Below, one piece after another: positions 34,201-42,955 of a DNA stretch of 64,000 nt. The notes under the pieces were generated by a model. It was not told the origin of the DNA. It saw only the letters and a list, made by a program, of their open reading frames with translations, and did not search any database. The stretch comes from JAHCHG01 sp965214585 (GTDB lineage Bacteria > Acidobacteriota > Blastocatellia > Pyrinomonadales > Pyrinomonadaceae). The stretch is taken from the NCBI GenBank assembly GCA_965214585.1, contig OZ243957.1, positions 248,001-312,000 of the forward strand, written 5' to 3'. Numbering within the stretch: position 1 is the first letter of the stretch; each line of letters starts with the position of its first letter. The position numbers were made by a program, and so were the translations under genes.

Positions 34201-34909
34201 AATTCTTCTCTTCTAAAATTTTCCTGACCGCCGCTTTCATATCGTCGGCTTGCGTGATCGGGCGACCAATCACGAGATAATCAGAGCCTGCCGAAACTGC
34301 TTCGCTCGGAGTCTTTACACGCTTCTGATCGTCATTCGTTGCAAAACTTGGTCGAATTCCGGGCGTAACGATTAAAAAATTTTCATCCCTTACCGTTTCC
34401 CGAATTTTTTTGATTTCCAGAGGCGACGCAACAACGCCGTCCAAGCCTGATTTTTCCGCCAACTTCGCCAATTTCAAAACCTGCGATTCGACCTCGTTTT
34501 CAATTCCGGTTTCCGATAAAGTTTCCCAATTTGAACTCGTCAAAACAGTTACGCCGATAATTTTCGGCTGTTTCAGATTTTCCTTTTCGCAAACTTCCCT
34601 AACTTGTTCGACGGTTTCCTGCATCATTTCCGCGCCGCCAAAAGCGTGTATATTGAACATCCAAACGCCCAGACGCGCAACTTCGATTGATGCTTTGGCA
34701 ACCGTGTTCGGAATGTCGTGAAATTTTACGTCGAGAAAAACTTTTACGCCGTCGGCAACGATTTCCTTTACAAAAGATGCGCCAGCGGAAGTGAAAAGTT
34801 GCAAGCCGATCTTGAACGCGCCGACTTCATTTTGCAGTTCGCGGACGATTTCACGGGCTTCTTCGGCTGTCGGCACGTCCAATGCAGCGATTATTTTTTC
34901 CTTGTTCAC
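34199..34909 (-). CDS. pyrF: Orotidine-5'-phosphate decarboxylase
   Basis: 236 residues. Catalyses the last step of UMP synthesis, OMP to UMP plus CO2. The catalytic motif FLDVKFHDIPNT (Asp-Lys-Asp) is intact, as are IIAALDVPTAEEA at the start and VTPGIRPS near the phosphate site. It is encoded 9 bp after the TPR-protein gene, so it may share a transcript with 36456-34919. Confidence 0.95.
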   Translation of the reverse strand: MNKEKIIAALDVPTAEEAREIVRELQNEVGAFKIGLQLFTSAGASFVKEIVADGVKVFLDVKFHDIPNTVAKASIEVARLGVWMFNIHAFGGAEMMQETVEQVREVCEKENLKQPKIIGVTVLTSSNWETLSETGIENEVESQVLKLAKLAEKSGLDGVVASPLEIKKIRETVRDENFLIVTPGIRPSFATNDDQKRVKTPSEAVSAGSDYLVIGRPITQADDMKAAVRKILEEKN

Positions 34910-34918
34910 AAAATTTTT

Positions 34919-36136
34919 TTATTCGATTGATTTGAAGATTTGGCTGCGGAAAAAGTTATTTAAGCGCAGCGAGCCTTTAGTTAAAATGTGTCTTTTTTGG
35001 TTTTCAAAATGCGCGAACGGAAGCGCGGTTTCGAGTTTCGGAGTTTTATTTTCCCGCAGAAATTCCAGACACTGCGCTCCCGCTTCCTTCGCATCAAACG
35101 CCATCGCCAAAGTGTTCTGAGCAAGCGTTTGACTGTCTGCAATCGCATAAATCACGCTTTGCATAAACCACGCATCGGCGAATTTCGCGTCTAAAAGAAC
35201 GGCTTTTTGCAAATGCGGCAGAGCGATGTCGGCGCGGACAATCTGAAAATTCGCACAGCCGAGCAAATAATGAATTTCCGGCGTTTCCGTGTTTTCGAGC
35301 GATTGCTTGAACGCCGCGATTGCTTCGTTCCAGTTTTTCTCGAACGCCGCGAGCATTCCCCAAATAAAGTTTACGCAAAACTTTGTTTTAGGTTCGTTCG
35401 CCAAAACGCTCAAAAGTTTGCGAGCCTTTTTTGTTTCCGCTTTATCCGCCAAAATCGCGCCTAGAAAAAGCAGAACTTCGGCTTTTTGCGGCGCAAATTC
35501 AAACGCCTTTTCGAGATATTTTTCGGCAAAATCAAATTTGTCGGCGCGAAAAAGATTTTCGGCGATGAAAAGAAGCAGAGGAACATTTTGCGCCGACAGA
35601 AGCGAAGCGCGTTCGAGGTTGCGAAACGCTTGTTTTTCCTCGTTTTCGCCCAGAAGTTTGATGCCTTCTCTGACGAGATGCGAAAAAAGTTCGGTGTTTT
35701 CTACGCCGTGTGCCGTAAGAATCTCTTTAAAAATGTTTTTTTGCTTATCCTGAATTGCCAGATTTTCCTTTTTTTCGGCGAATCGGTTCAGACATTCTTC
35801 GCTTAGAGCGTCGGACAAATCGGGATTGACTTTTTCCAAAGTTTCAAAAAAAGACTGCAAAAGCGCGTGGTCTTTTTGAAAAGCGTCGGCTTCGCGCCTG
35901 ATAAATTCATAAGCCAGCTTTAGTTGTTCGGTAACTTGCGCCAGATGAAGTTCGAGCAGCGAAACTCTTTCAAGCAGATGATCTTCGTAATAAGACGGAG
36001 CAACGACGCTTTCTTCGTGCCTGATCGAAGGCGGAAAAACAACGAGCATCAGCCGCGTGCCGCATTTTCGGCAACTGACTTCGCCCGCTTCGTTTGCGTG
36101 GCGGCATTTCTGACAATAATGTGCGATTTTTTCCAC
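34919..36136 (-). CDS. TPR-repeat protein with N-terminal zinc ribbon
   Basis: 405 residues. Zinc ribbon CQKC...CRKCG at about residues 8-26. A coiled-coil segment (LLELHLAQVTEQLKLAYEF) and at least five TPR-like helix pairs (RADKFDFAEKYLEKAF, KNWNEAIAAFKQSLEN, RADIALPHLQKAVLLD, and others) follow. No signal peptide, so a cytoplasmic adaptor is likely. It is 5 bp downstream of another zinc-ribbon gene. Partners unknown. Confidence 0.75.
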   Translation of the reverse strand: MEKIAHYCQKCRHANEAGEVSCRKCGTRLMLVVFPPSIRHEESVVAPSYYEDHLLERVSLLELHLAQVTEQLKLAYEFIRREADAFQKDHALLQSFFETLEKVNPDLSDALSEECLNRFAEKKENLAIQDKQKNIFKEILTAHGVENTELFSHLVREGIKLLGENEEKQAFRNLERASLLSAQNVPLLLFIAENLFRADKFDFAEKYLEKAFEFAPQKAEVLLFLGAILADKAETKKARKLLSVLANEPKTKFCVNFIWGMLAAFEKNWNEAIAAFKQSLENTETPEIHYLLGCANFQIVRADIALPHLQKAVLLDAKFADAWFMQSVIYAIADSQTLAQNTLAMAFDAKEAGAQCLEFLRENKTPKLETALPFAHFENQKRHILTKGSLRLNNFFRSQIFKSIE

Positions 36137-36141
36137 TTTTT

Positions 36142-36435
36142 TTAGTCTGAATCCAGAGGATTTTTAAAAGGTTTATCAATATCTTCATCACTTTGCGCGC
36201 GTTTTTTCGCCTGTTGAAACTTTTCTTCCAAAATCCGCTCGCGGTCTTTTTGCGAAGACATTTCCTGTCTGAAAAGCTGTTCGCGCAATTGCTTCTGTTT
36301 ATCGAGTTCGTTTTTCAAATCATCAAACGAACCGTGCGCCTTCGTCTTTTCCTCGTGCGCCAAAATCGCGCCGGTGTTCGCGTCAATCGTCAGGTTCGCT
36401 TCACAGCACGGACAAATTATGTTGAACTTTTCCAT
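36142..36435 (-). CDS. Small zinc-ribbon/coiled-coil protein
   Basis: 97 residues from ATG 36435 (MEKFNIICPCCEANLTID); an ATG 21 bp further upstream is also in frame. One CPCC knuckle at the N-terminus, then a long charged helix (LKNELDKQKQLREQLFRQE). Tightly followed by the TPR-protein gene, so they probably form one unit with pyrF. No known family. Confidence 0.6.
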   Translation of the reverse strand: MEKFNIICPCCEANLTIDANTGAILAHEEKTKAHGSFDDLKNELDKQKQLREQLFRQEMSSQKDRERILEEKFQQAKKRAQSDEDIDKPFKNPLDSD

Positions 36436-36555
36436 AGCGATTTGATTATACTCCAAAAGAGGCGGATTTCAGATTTCAAATTTCAGATATTCAAAAATCT
36501 TTGTTTTGATTTCAGTTAAAAATTTATGACAAATCAAATACTAAACGTAAATTTA

Positions 36556-36782
36556 CTTGTCGCCGACAGCGACGAACAGTATAGCGCGGGGCGCAAGCGA
36601 ATTTTGAGCGAAACCCTACGTTAATTTGAAAAGGATTTTCCGACGCTGAAAGTGTCGAACACGCGGACGTTAAACATTGCTCACTTTCAGCGAGCGAATG
36701 AATTTGATCAATAAACGTAGGGATTCAATCGCTCTCGCTCATTGCTCTCTACGCTATACTGTCCGTCGCCTTTGGCGACAAG
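36556..36782. repeat. 227-bp compound palindrome
   Basis: Outer arms CTTGTCGCCGACAGCGACG and CGTCGCCTTTGGCGACAAG, then CAGTATAGCG / CGCTATACTG and CCCTACGTT / AACGTAGGG form an imperfect long inverted repeat. A smaller mirror motif (GCTGAAAGTGTCG... CTTTCAGC) lies at the centre. It is unlike the other families here in sequence, though similar in form. No gene is seen in 36457-36839. Confidence 0.8.
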
Positions 36783-36839
36783 AAAAATCGAACTTCCGAC
36801 AATTCGGATTACAATGCCGCATATCATTTCACCTGTTTC

Positions 36840-37355
36840 TTACTGCCCTTTAACTGAAACTATCACACCAACGGCTTGGTATATATCTTGCGCTGAAGCG
36901 GTTCGGAAATTTTCAATTTTATCTTTTGGCACGTCGTAAATTTTTCCGCTTTTGAAATAAACTTTCAGTTCCGTCTTTTTCGGCGTAATCGTGATTTTTT
37001 CAATTTTCTTCAAAACCATATGATCTTTAAAAGTTCTCGTTTCTACAACATAACCTTTATCATTCATTTGCGTTGAAATTTCGGAATTCTCCGGCAAAGA
37101 CTGTGTTAGCGCGGTTGGATTTGCAGTATTTTGATTTGCCCGTGAATTTGCGGAACGGCTGAAAACTTTATCGGTGTCGGATTTTTTCAAATTGTCATAA
37201 GGCACGGCTTTTGCTGCCGAATCCGCGTTATTTTCGTGGTTGTTCGTATTTGTGTATGGATTGTAATTTTCATTAAAACCGCTGTTTTCATTTGAAGCCG
37301 ATGAACAATTGCACAAAAAAACTGCCGAAATAAATATAATTAAAAAAAATTTCAT
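36840..37355 (-). CDS. Hypothetical lipoprotein
   Basis: 171 residues from ATG 37355. The annotated-looking frame extends 16 codons upstream, but MKFFLIIFISAVFLCNCSSA is a clean lipoprotein signal (Cys15 or Cys17). The start overlaps the stop of the upstream acetyltransferase (ATGA-type 4-bp overlap). The Asn-rich linker precedes a C-terminal domain (about 65 residues) with KITITPKKTELKVYFKSGKI, reminiscent of small beta-repeat domains. Function unknown. Confidence 0.6.
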   Translation of the reverse strand: MKFFLIIFISAVFLCNCSSASNENSGFNENYNPYTNTNNHENNADSAAKAVPYDNLKKSDTDKVFSRSANSRANQNTANPTALTQSLPENSEISTQMNDKGYVVETRTFKDHMVLKKIEKITITPKKTELKVYFKSGKIYDVPKDKIENFRTASAQDIYQAVGVIVSVKGQ

Positions 37356-37942
37356 TCGTAACTCCTGAGTTTTGCGGTCAGATTCGCTTTTACGCCGCGC
37401 CATTCGGAATCTAAAATACTGAAATAAACCGTGTCGCGCAAACGTCCGGTTTCGGTTATGATGTGTCGGCGCAAAATTCCCTCCTGTTTCGCGCCGAGCC
37501 TGAGAATCGCGTTTCTCGATTTTTCGTTGAGAGCGTCGGTTTTGAGTTCAACGCGGACGCATTTCCAAGTTTCAAAAGCGTGCGCGAGCATCAAAAGTTT
37601 TGTTTCGGTATTGACAAAGGTTCTCTGCCAATTTTTCGCAATCCACGTCCAGCCGATTTCGACGCGCTTGTTTTTCGCGTCAATATTTCCGAAACGGGTT
37701 GAGCCGATAACTTTTTCGGAAGATTTTTCGACAATTGCAAAAGGCAGAGAAACGCCGCGCCTTTGCTCGTCAAACGCAGTTTCGACGTAGAGTTTCATAT
37801 CGCCGCCAGTTTTTATCGGCGACGGATTCCAAATGTGAATTTCTTCGTCCAAGCCGATTTTGCACAGCCGTTCGAGATGTTCGATTTTCAAAGGCACAAG
37901 GCGAACGGACTTGCTTTCGAGAATATGCTGTTCGATTTCCAT
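37352..37942 (-). CDS. GNAT-family N-acetyltransferase, RimJ/RimL type
   Basis: 196 residues. GNAT fold with VRLVPLKIEHLERLCKI, EKVIGSTRFGNID, RVEIGWTWIAKNWQRTFVNT and RVELKTDALNEKSRNAILRL, closing with EGILRRHIITETGRLRDTVY. Acetyl-CoA transferases of this group modify small molecules or protein N-termini; the substrate is not predictable. Stop codon overlaps the next lipoprotein start. Confidence 0.88.
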   Translation of the reverse strand: MEIEQHILESKSVRLVPLKIEHLERLCKIGLDEEIHIWNPSPIKTGGDMKLYVETAFDEQRRGVSLPFAIVEKSSEKVIGSTRFGNIDAKNKRVEIGWTWIAKNWQRTFVNTETKLLMLAHAFETWKCVRVELKTDALNEKSRNAILRLGAKQEGILRRHIITETGRLRDTVYFSILDSEWRGVKANLTAKLRSYE

Positions 37943-37951
37943 AATATAAAA

Positions 37952-38031
37952 AGTTCAGAGTAACGGCTTTAGCCGTGATTTTAGCTTTGAAACGCGGCGT
38001 AAAATCACGGCTAAAGCCGTTACTCTGAACT
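37952..38031. repeat. Hairpin element with AGTAACGGCTTTAGCCGTGA arms
   Basis: AGTTCAGAGTAACGGCTTTA and its complement TAAAGCCGTTACTCTGAACT form arms of about 31 bp around a short loop. It lies between glnA and the acetyltransferase, both on the minus strand, and could act as a terminator, although there is no T run. Related in its ends to the elements at 9508, 48122 and 57330. Confidence 0.75.
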
Positions 38032-38044
38032 CTGAACTCAATTT

Positions 38045-39466
38045 TTATACGTCGTAATACATCGAAAATTCGAGTGGATGCGGGCGCAGACGCAGTTTAT
38101 CAACTTCGTTTTTGCGTTTGTATGAAATCCAGCGTTCGATCATTTCCTTTGAAAAAACGTCGCCTTTGAGCAAAAATTCGTGATCTTCTTCGAGCGCGTT
38201 CAAGGCTTCTTCCAAAGTTCCCGGAAGGCTCGGCACGTCGGCTAATTCTTCGGGCGCGAGATCGTATATGTCTTTGTCAAGCGGTTCGCCCGGTTCGATG
38301 CGGTTTTGGATTCCGTCAAGACCAGCCATTAAAAGCGCGGCAAATGTCAGATACGGATTGCAGCTCGGATCGGGCGGACGAAATTCGAGGCGTTTGGCTT
38401 TCGGGCTTGCCGAAAACATCGGGATTCTGACGGCGGCGGAACGATTTCTCGCCGAATACGCCAAGTTGACGGGTGCTTCAAAACCGGGAACGAGGCGTTT
38501 ATAGCTGTTCGTCGTCGGCGCGGCAAAAGCGATCAGAGCAGGCGCGTGTTTGAGAAGTCCGCCGATGTAATGCAGAGCCATTTCGGACAATCCGGCGTAT
38601 TCGTCGCCGCCGAAAAGCGGTTCGTCGTCCTTCCACAAAGATTGATGACAGTGCATTCCCGAACCGTTGTCGCCGTAAAGCGGTTTCGGCATAAACGTCG
38701 CCGTTTTGCCGTGCAGATAAGCCGTATTTTTGACGACGTATTTGAACAGCATCAAATTATCGGCGGTGTGCAGAAGATTTGAAAATTTAAAATCAATTTC
38801 GCATTGTCCGGCGGTGGCAACTTCGTGATGATGACATTCGACGTGCATTCCGACTTCTTCGAGAATCATTGACATCGTATTTCGCAGATCAACCAATGAA
38901 TCCATCGGCGCAACCGGAACGTAGCCTTCTTTGGCGCGTATGTGATAACCCTGATTCGGGTTCGTGTCGCTGCCCTTGCGGTTGCTGTTCCAGTGCGCTT
39001 CCTCCGAACTGATCTCGTAACCGGAAGACTGCGGTTCGTTTGAATACGAAACATCGTCAAAAACGAAAAATTCGGCTTCCGTTCCGACAAAAGCGGTGTC
39101 GGCAAGCTCTGTAAATTTCAGATAATTCTCGGCGCGAATCGCCACCGAGCGCGGATCGAGTCCGTAACCTTCTTTAGTAATCGGATCAACGACGTTGGCG
39201 ATCAGACAAATCGTCGTTTCTTCAGCGAACGGATCAACCCAGCAGCGCGACGGATCAGGCACGAGCAGCATATCCGATTCGTTAATCACCGCCCAACCGC
39301 GTAAACTCGAACCGTCAAACCCGAAGCCTTCTTCAAAAGCATCTTCGGTCAATTGACCAATCGGATACGTCAGATGATGCCAAGAGCCGAGCAAATCAGT
39401 AAAGCGGATCGAAACAAATCTCGCTTCCTGATCCGCCGCATAATTCAAAACATTTTTTGCGTTCAT
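38045..39466 (-). CDS. glnA: Glutamine synthetase type I
   Basis: 473 residues, GSI-beta length. Makes glutamine from glutamate, ammonia and ATP as a dodecamer. Motifs are intact: GFDGSSLRGW, VGTEAEFFVFD, HHHEVATAGQCEID, MHCHQSLWKD, NRSAAVRIP and RLEFRPPDPS. The adenylylation-site-like Tyr is in DKDIYDLAPEE, so regulation by GlnE is plausible. Ribosome site AAGGAGA precedes the start. No glnB/ntrBC is visible near. Confidence 0.97.
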   Translation of the reverse strand: MNAKNVLNYAADQEARFVSIRFTDLLGSWHHLTYPIGQLTEDAFEEGFGFDGSSLRGWAVINESDMLLVPDPSRCWVDPFAEETTICLIANVVDPITKEGYGLDPRSVAIRAENYLKFTELADTAFVGTEAEFFVFDDVSYSNEPQSSGYEISSEEAHWNSNRKGSDTNPNQGYHIRAKEGYVPVAPMDSLVDLRNTMSMILEEVGMHVECHHHEVATAGQCEIDFKFSNLLHTADNLMLFKYVVKNTAYLHGKTATFMPKPLYGDNGSGMHCHQSLWKDDEPLFGGDEYAGLSEMALHYIGGLLKHAPALIAFAAPTTNSYKRLVPGFEAPVNLAYSARNRSAAVRIPMFSASPKAKRLEFRPPDPSCNPYLTFAALLMAGLDGIQNRIEPGEPLDKDIYDLAPEELADVPSLPGTLEEALNALEEDHEFLLKGDVFSKEMIERWISYKRKNEVDKLRLRPHPLEFSMYYDV

Positions 39467-39654
39467 TAAATCTCCTTGTTTAAATCTGATAATTATATTA
39501 ATTTCAGTTGTATCGCGCTTTATTCGGGCGCAAAAATAAAAAAGAGATTTTACAATAATTTACGGTAACTTCAAAATCCGAAAACAAATATATTTATTCC
39601 TATTTTGTGAAAAATTACAAGGAATATTTCAAACAATCGGTTTGTAAGATATTA

Positions 39655-39788
39655 AAGATCAAACTGCCCGCAATCCCGCGCTTGAGCAAGAAGTATGTCA
39701 ATCGCCGTCGCGCCGACTTCTTCGCCCGTCTTGCCGTCGGCTTTGTATTTGTCGGTTTTGTATTCAAATGGACGCGGCACTCTATTTA
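39655..39788 (-). pseudogene. Toxin-less fragment of the constant region ending the array
   Basis: Reading the minus strand, VPRPFEYKTDKYKADG and KTGEEVGATAIDILL match residues 291-320 of the 503-residue toxin. The match then loses frame (GCTCAAGCGCGG in place of the LLKRG codons) and stops. No start codon and no toxin domain. It begins about 8 bp after the last immunity gene and marks the end of the cassette array. A plus-strand 60-residue frame here is a shadow. Confidence 0.8.
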
Positions 39789-39795
39789 GGTATAG

Positions 39796-40134
39796 TTAAC
39801 CAATATATACTGTTTGATATTTTTTCAAATAAATTGGCAGAGTTTTAATTAAATTATCTATTCTTTCACTTAGATTTTTATAATTAATGTCTGTTTGTTT
39901 ATTCATAACTTCGTTTTTAATTAATTTAAGTTCTTGTAAGACTTCATTTAGAGTATCTGAACCTATTTCAATTCCATATTGAAATAAAGGGACATATTCT
40001 AAATTCAAGTCCTCACTCAAAGGCAACCAGTATTTTTCAAATACGCTTTCGGTTGCCACAGGAATATTTTCCCACTCCGATTCTGGTATATTTTTTCCGC
40101 TTATTTGTAATGATACAGACATATTATTTTCCAA
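39796..40134 (-). CDS. Probable immunity protein for the PD-(D/E)XK-like toxin cassette
   Basis: 112 residues from ATG 40134, or 108 from ATG 40122 (MSVSLQISG). With the second start it sits 1 bp after the toxin stop at 40124; with the first it overlaps by 11 bp. AT-rich, cytoplasmic, with an alpha-helical C-terminus (EVLQELKLIKNEVMNKQTD). Assigned as immunity by position directly after an orphan toxin; no family recognised. Confidence 0.65.
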   Translation of the reverse strand: MENNMSVSLQISGKNIPESEWENIPVATESVFEKYWLPLSEDLNLEYVPLFQYGIEIGSDTLNEVLQELKLIKNEVMNKQTDINYKNLSERIDNLIKTLPIYLKKYQTVYIG

Positions 40135-41032
40135 ACTCCGCTGTAAATTTCCAATCAGGATATTTCTGAGATAATTCTTGTAGTTCCTTACTCACAGCTT
40201 TTCTTAAAGCCGGAGTATCTCCTTCAATTCTAAATTCCAGTTTACGAAACGATTTTATTTCTTGAAGCGACGATATTTCAATTGAGCCGTTTTTCGTAGC
40301 TCTGGTTGATGTTGCCTCATTTTTAAGGTTTTTAATTCTTGTAACCGTTTTTTCAAAAATTTGTTTTCTAGCCCATTGTCCGGCAGTTTGCACAGGTTTG
40401 CCGGTTTTAGGATGTAGAGTTGAAAGTCCTCTAGCGGACTTCTCTTCTACAAAAAGTCCGCTTTCAATTCTATCAAACTCGCCAACAGAACGACCTTTTT
40501 TATCTACAATCTCTACTTCCCGAAATTCAGTTTTAGCAGATTTTGAAACAGATTTTGTTGATTGTATTTCACCTATCTGTGCAACTTTTGGAGTGTGAGC
40601 TGCTGAATTAACTTCTTTTGGAATCCCGCCTAAAGTTTTCAAACTTTCCGGCGTAACATTCGGCTTGCCGACGATGCCGCGCTTGAGCAGTAAAACATCA
40701 ACCGCCGTCGCGCCGACATCTTCACCTGTTTTGCCATCTGCTTTGTATTTGTCCGTTTGATACTCGAACGGACGCGGCAACTCGACATCCGGTATCGCAG
40801 GCAGTTTCGCGCCCGTCAGTTCTTCGATTGATTCGCTCGCCGTTTTTCTCGGCGCGGCGGGTTGTCCGGTGATCTGTTCGCCGATTGTTTCGCCGATGTT
40901 CTTTGCCGTCGAACTGCCCGGCATTATTTCGCCTTTGTCTATTTCCCGTAAGATGCCTTGCGGGATGTTGAGAGTTCTTTCAAGCCAGCGAACCGGAATG
41001 TTGCCGCCTAATCGCAACGGGTCAATCAGCAT
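40124..41032 (-). CDS. Orphan toxin cassette, restriction-endonuclease-like nuclease
   Basis: 302 residues from an internal ATG (41032) that corresponds to Met207 of the main toxin. Residues 1-139 copy its constant region (MLIDPLRLGGNIPVRW to LKTLGGIPK). Homology starts abruptly at about 41065, right after the previous immunity stop, and there is no ribosome site, so it is probably silent. The C-terminal domain (about 140-302) has GEFDRI... GLFVEEKSARGL, the E/D...ExK pattern of PD-(D/E)XK nucleases (Asp187, Glu197, Lys198), and ends WKFTAEFGK. It would cut DNA or RNA if moved into the main gene. Confidence 0.7.
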   Translation of the reverse strand: MLIDPLRLGGNIPVRWLERTLNIPQGILREIDKGEIMPGSSTAKNIGETIGEQITGQPAAPRKTASESIEELTGAKLPAIPDVELPRPFEYQTDKYKADGKTGEDVGATAVDVLLLKRGIVGKPNVTPESLKTLGGIPKEVNSAAHTPKVAQIGEIQSTKSVSKSAKTEFREVEIVDKKGRSVGEFDRIESGLFVEEKSARGLSTLHPKTGKPVQTAGQWARKQIFEKTVTRIKNLKNEATSTRATKNGSIEISSLQEIKSFRKLEFRIEGDTPALRKAVSKELQELSQKYPDWKFTAEFGK

Positions 41033-41065
41033 TTGGTTTGCCGTGCTTTGAGCCTCTGCTTTTCT
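40616..41065 (-). repeat. Constant-region copy, 450 bp (array homology block)
   Basis: Nearly identical at the protein level to residues 197-345 of the main toxin (44524-44975), with isolated substitutions. It gives the longest homology for recombination with the expressed gene. The 5' edge is sharp. Confidence 0.88.
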
Positions 41066-41066
41066 A

Positions 41067-41348
41067 TTAATTTATAAACGCCGATGCTCCTTTATAGACT
41101 AAATTATTTAATTGAAGTGGTAATAATAAATAAAAATTTTTCCTTCCAATTAAAGATTCTGAAAATTCTATTTCTAAAATTTTTCCTTTAACTCTTGTGC
41201 CATTAGGATTAAAAATTTCTATCATCTTTCCAACATTTTCAAGTATTTCATCCTTTGAAAGTGAATCATAATCTTCGTTGATCCCCGTAATCATTACACC
41301 TTTTGATGGAATCACATTAATATCGTGAACTTCAATAAATTTTTTCAT
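41067..41348 (-). CDS. Probable immunity protein for the HExxxH toxin cassette
   Basis: 93 residues (MKKFIEVHDINVIPSKGVMI). Starts 16 bp after the orphan metallopeptidase-like toxin ends and stops 2 bp before the next constant-region copy, so it fills the immunity position. Beta-rich with RVKGKILEIEFSESLIGRKN. No family recognised. Confidence 0.65.
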   Translation of the reverse strand: MKKFIEVHDINVIPSKGVMITGINEDYDSLSKDEILENVGKMIEIFNPNGTRVKGKILEIEFSESLIGRKNFYLLLPLQLNNLVYKGASAFIN

Positions 41349-41364
41349 AAATTCCTCCTTTTAT

Positions 41365-41907
41365 CTAATCTTTTGTAATCCATAATTTCCCTCTCACTTC
41401 CTTAATTTTTAGTCCCGCTTTTTGTAATCTTTCTAAAGCATCTCTAATTAAAGTGAGTCTTTCGGTTGTAGTTAATTCAGGAGCAAATCTAGCGGCTCTA
41501 GTGCTTGCCTGCACTTCTTCTAAAAGCTCATTAGGATTAGTCTTACCTAATAATTCTGCCTTTCTATGTCCTTCAAGTTCGTGTGCAATCGCGCCGCGCA
41601 TTGAAATCCTAGAATTTGCTTTTAATCCTTTTTGAGTTGCGGGCAAAACATCCGTCCCAATATATAGAAAATCTTGTCCAAAAAGTAATTTATATGATGT
41701 ATTTACATTTTCACTAAAGTGAATATTTTCTTCTGCAATACCAAATTTTTTGGCATAATTTAGTGCGTTAGTTTTTTGAATTTCATTTAAAGGTTCTTCA
41801 TTTCGCAATCCTTTAGTAGAAACTTGACGAGCTGAGTTAGATATAATTTCAGCTTTTGAAATTCCAGCCAAATTCAATGATTCGGGCGCAACATTCGGTT
41901 TTCCCAT
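41365..41907 (-). CDS. Orphan toxin cassette with a HExxxH motif (metallopeptidase-like)
   Basis: The open frame of 180 residues begins at an internal Met that replaces Val327 of the constant region. The real homology starts further up at about 41990 (EYKADGKTGEDVGATAVDV), without a start codon, so the cassette is probably silent. The C-terminal domain contains GAIAHELEGHRKAELLG and EEVQASTRAARFAPEL. The motif HELEGH has three residues between Glu and the second His, one more than the canonical HExxH. Similar C-termini occur in polymorphic toxins; a peptidase role is inferred. Confidence 0.65.
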   Translation of the reverse strand: MGKPNVAPESLNLAGISKAEIISNSARQVSTKGLRNEEPLNEIQKTNALNYAKKFGIAEENIHFSENVNTSYKLLFGQDFLYIGTDVLPATQKGLKANSRISMRGAIAHELEGHRKAELLGKTNPNELLEEVQASTRAARFAPELTTTERLTLIRDALERLQKAGLKIKEVRGKLWITKD

Positions 41908-41990
41908 AATCCCGCGCTTGAGCAGTAAAACATCAACCGCCGTCGCGCCGACATCTTCACCTGTTTTCCCGTCCGCTTTATATTCGTAAA
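41854..41990 (-). repeat. Constant-region copy, about 137 bp (array homology block)
   Basis: Encodes YKADGKTGEDVGATAVDVLL through LAGISK, matching residues 302-345 of the main toxin. It is the shortest block with a complete toxin attached. Confidence 0.82.
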
Positions 41991-42003
41991 ATATTTTGTT
42001 TAA

Positions 42004-42216
42004 TTATTTTGGTTTTTTCCAATTTATTGGGAAATCATCAAAATCAGTAATCTCTTTTTCATTCTCTAGTAAAGTGTATAAATTTTCTTCAGGAAAATTA
42101 TTTATCCTTAATTTTAAAGTTTGACCATTAAGACTAGCTTTGTATGGATATTTTGCTTCTCCATTTTTTTGCCATATTACGTTTTCATTAAAATAATTAA
42201 CTTGTTTACTTTCCAT
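42004..42216 (-). CDS. Probable immunity protein for the NPDGPTF toxin cassette
   Basis: 70 residues from ATG 42216 (MESKQVNYFNENVIWQKNG); an open frame runs 12 codons further up but overlaps the toxin end. Small, mixed charge, beta-rich (YPYKASLNGQTLKLRINNF). It lies 10 bp after the toxin stop and 13 bp before the next constant-region copy, which defines it as the immunity position. Confidence 0.65.
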   Translation of the reverse strand: MESKQVNYFNENVIWQKNGEAKYPYKASLNGQTLKLRINNFPEENLYTLLENEKEITDFDDFPINWKKPK

Positions 42217-42226
42217 TTTGACTCCT

Positions 42227-42802
42227 TCAAGACTCAAACTTCTTATTGACATCTTTATTTGTTTTTTGTGATCCTTTAATTATTGATTCATATATATCAT
42301 CACCCTTAAATCCTTTTTTAACAGCATCTTGAATTGTCCATTCAAATGTGGGACCATCAGGATTATTATATAATTCTATATCTCTATTTCTTAGGTCTTG
42401 AACCTCGACTGGATCAGCCATCATTTTTCGGGCTTCAACTCTTGCATCGTGCCTGACTTTCCAAGCCTTAAAAGCTCTGTCTTTTACTGATAATCCTTCC
42501 TCTATCCATTTTTTATTGAGTTCGGGTATTTTGGAAACCTTGTCCAAATACCATTGTCTAACCTCAATATTAGTTTTGACAACTTGATTCGTTGACTCGA
42601 CTTTTCCAACTGTTTTCGATGCAATAGTTTCCTTTGAAATTCCGCCTAAAGTTTTCAAACTTTCCGGCGTTGCATTCGGCTTACCGACGATGCCGCGCTT
42701 GAGCAGTAAAACATCAATCGCCGTCGCGCCGACATCTTCGCCCGTTTTCCCGTCAGTTTTATATTTATCGGTTTTATATCCAAAAGGTCGCGGCAATTCC
42801 AC
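42227..42802 (-). CDS. Orphan toxin cassette with an RHS-type C-terminus of unknown activity
   Basis: 191 residues from GTG 42802; homology to the constant region extends back to about 42935 (KSIGESIGEQITGQP) where a TAG interrupts, so no proper start exists. After LKTLGGISK (about residue 57) the variable domain carries FKAWKVRHDARVEARKMM, NPDGPTFEW and IKGSQKTNKDVNKKF. That pattern is familiar from C-terminal tips of RHS-type polymorphic toxins, but I do not know its activity. Probably silent. Confidence 0.65.
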   Translation of the reverse strand: MELPRPFGYKTDKYKTDGKTGEDVGATAIDVLLLKRGIVGKPNATPESLKTLGGISKETIASKTVGKVESTNQVVKTNIEVRQWYLDKVSKIPELNKKWIEEGLSVKDRAFKAWKVRHDARVEARKMMADPVEVQDLRNRDIELYNNPDGPTFEWTIQDAVKKGFKGDDIYESIIKGSQKTNKDVNKKFES

Positions 42803-42935
42803 ATCGGGAATCGCAGGCAGTTTCGCGCCTGTTAATTCTTCAAACGATTCGCTCGCCGTTTTTCGCGGCGGCGCGGGTTGTCCGGTGATCTGCTCGCCGA
42901 TACTTTCGCCGATGCTTTTTGCTGGTCTAGCAGTT
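42632..42935 (-). repeat. Constant-region copy, about 300 bp (array homology block)
   Basis: Encodes KSIGESIGEQITGQPAPPRK through KTLGGISK, matching residues 250-345 of the main toxin, with more substitutions (for example FGYKTDKYKTDG) than the 450-bp copy. It begins about 20 bp after the endonuclease V stop. Confidence 0.85.
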
Positions 42936-42955
42936 TTATCTATGATTATATTCTA

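Noticed and set aside
39607..39789. 60-residue plus-strand frame next to glnA
   Set aside because: It is antisense to the terminal fragment of the toxin constant region on the minus strand.
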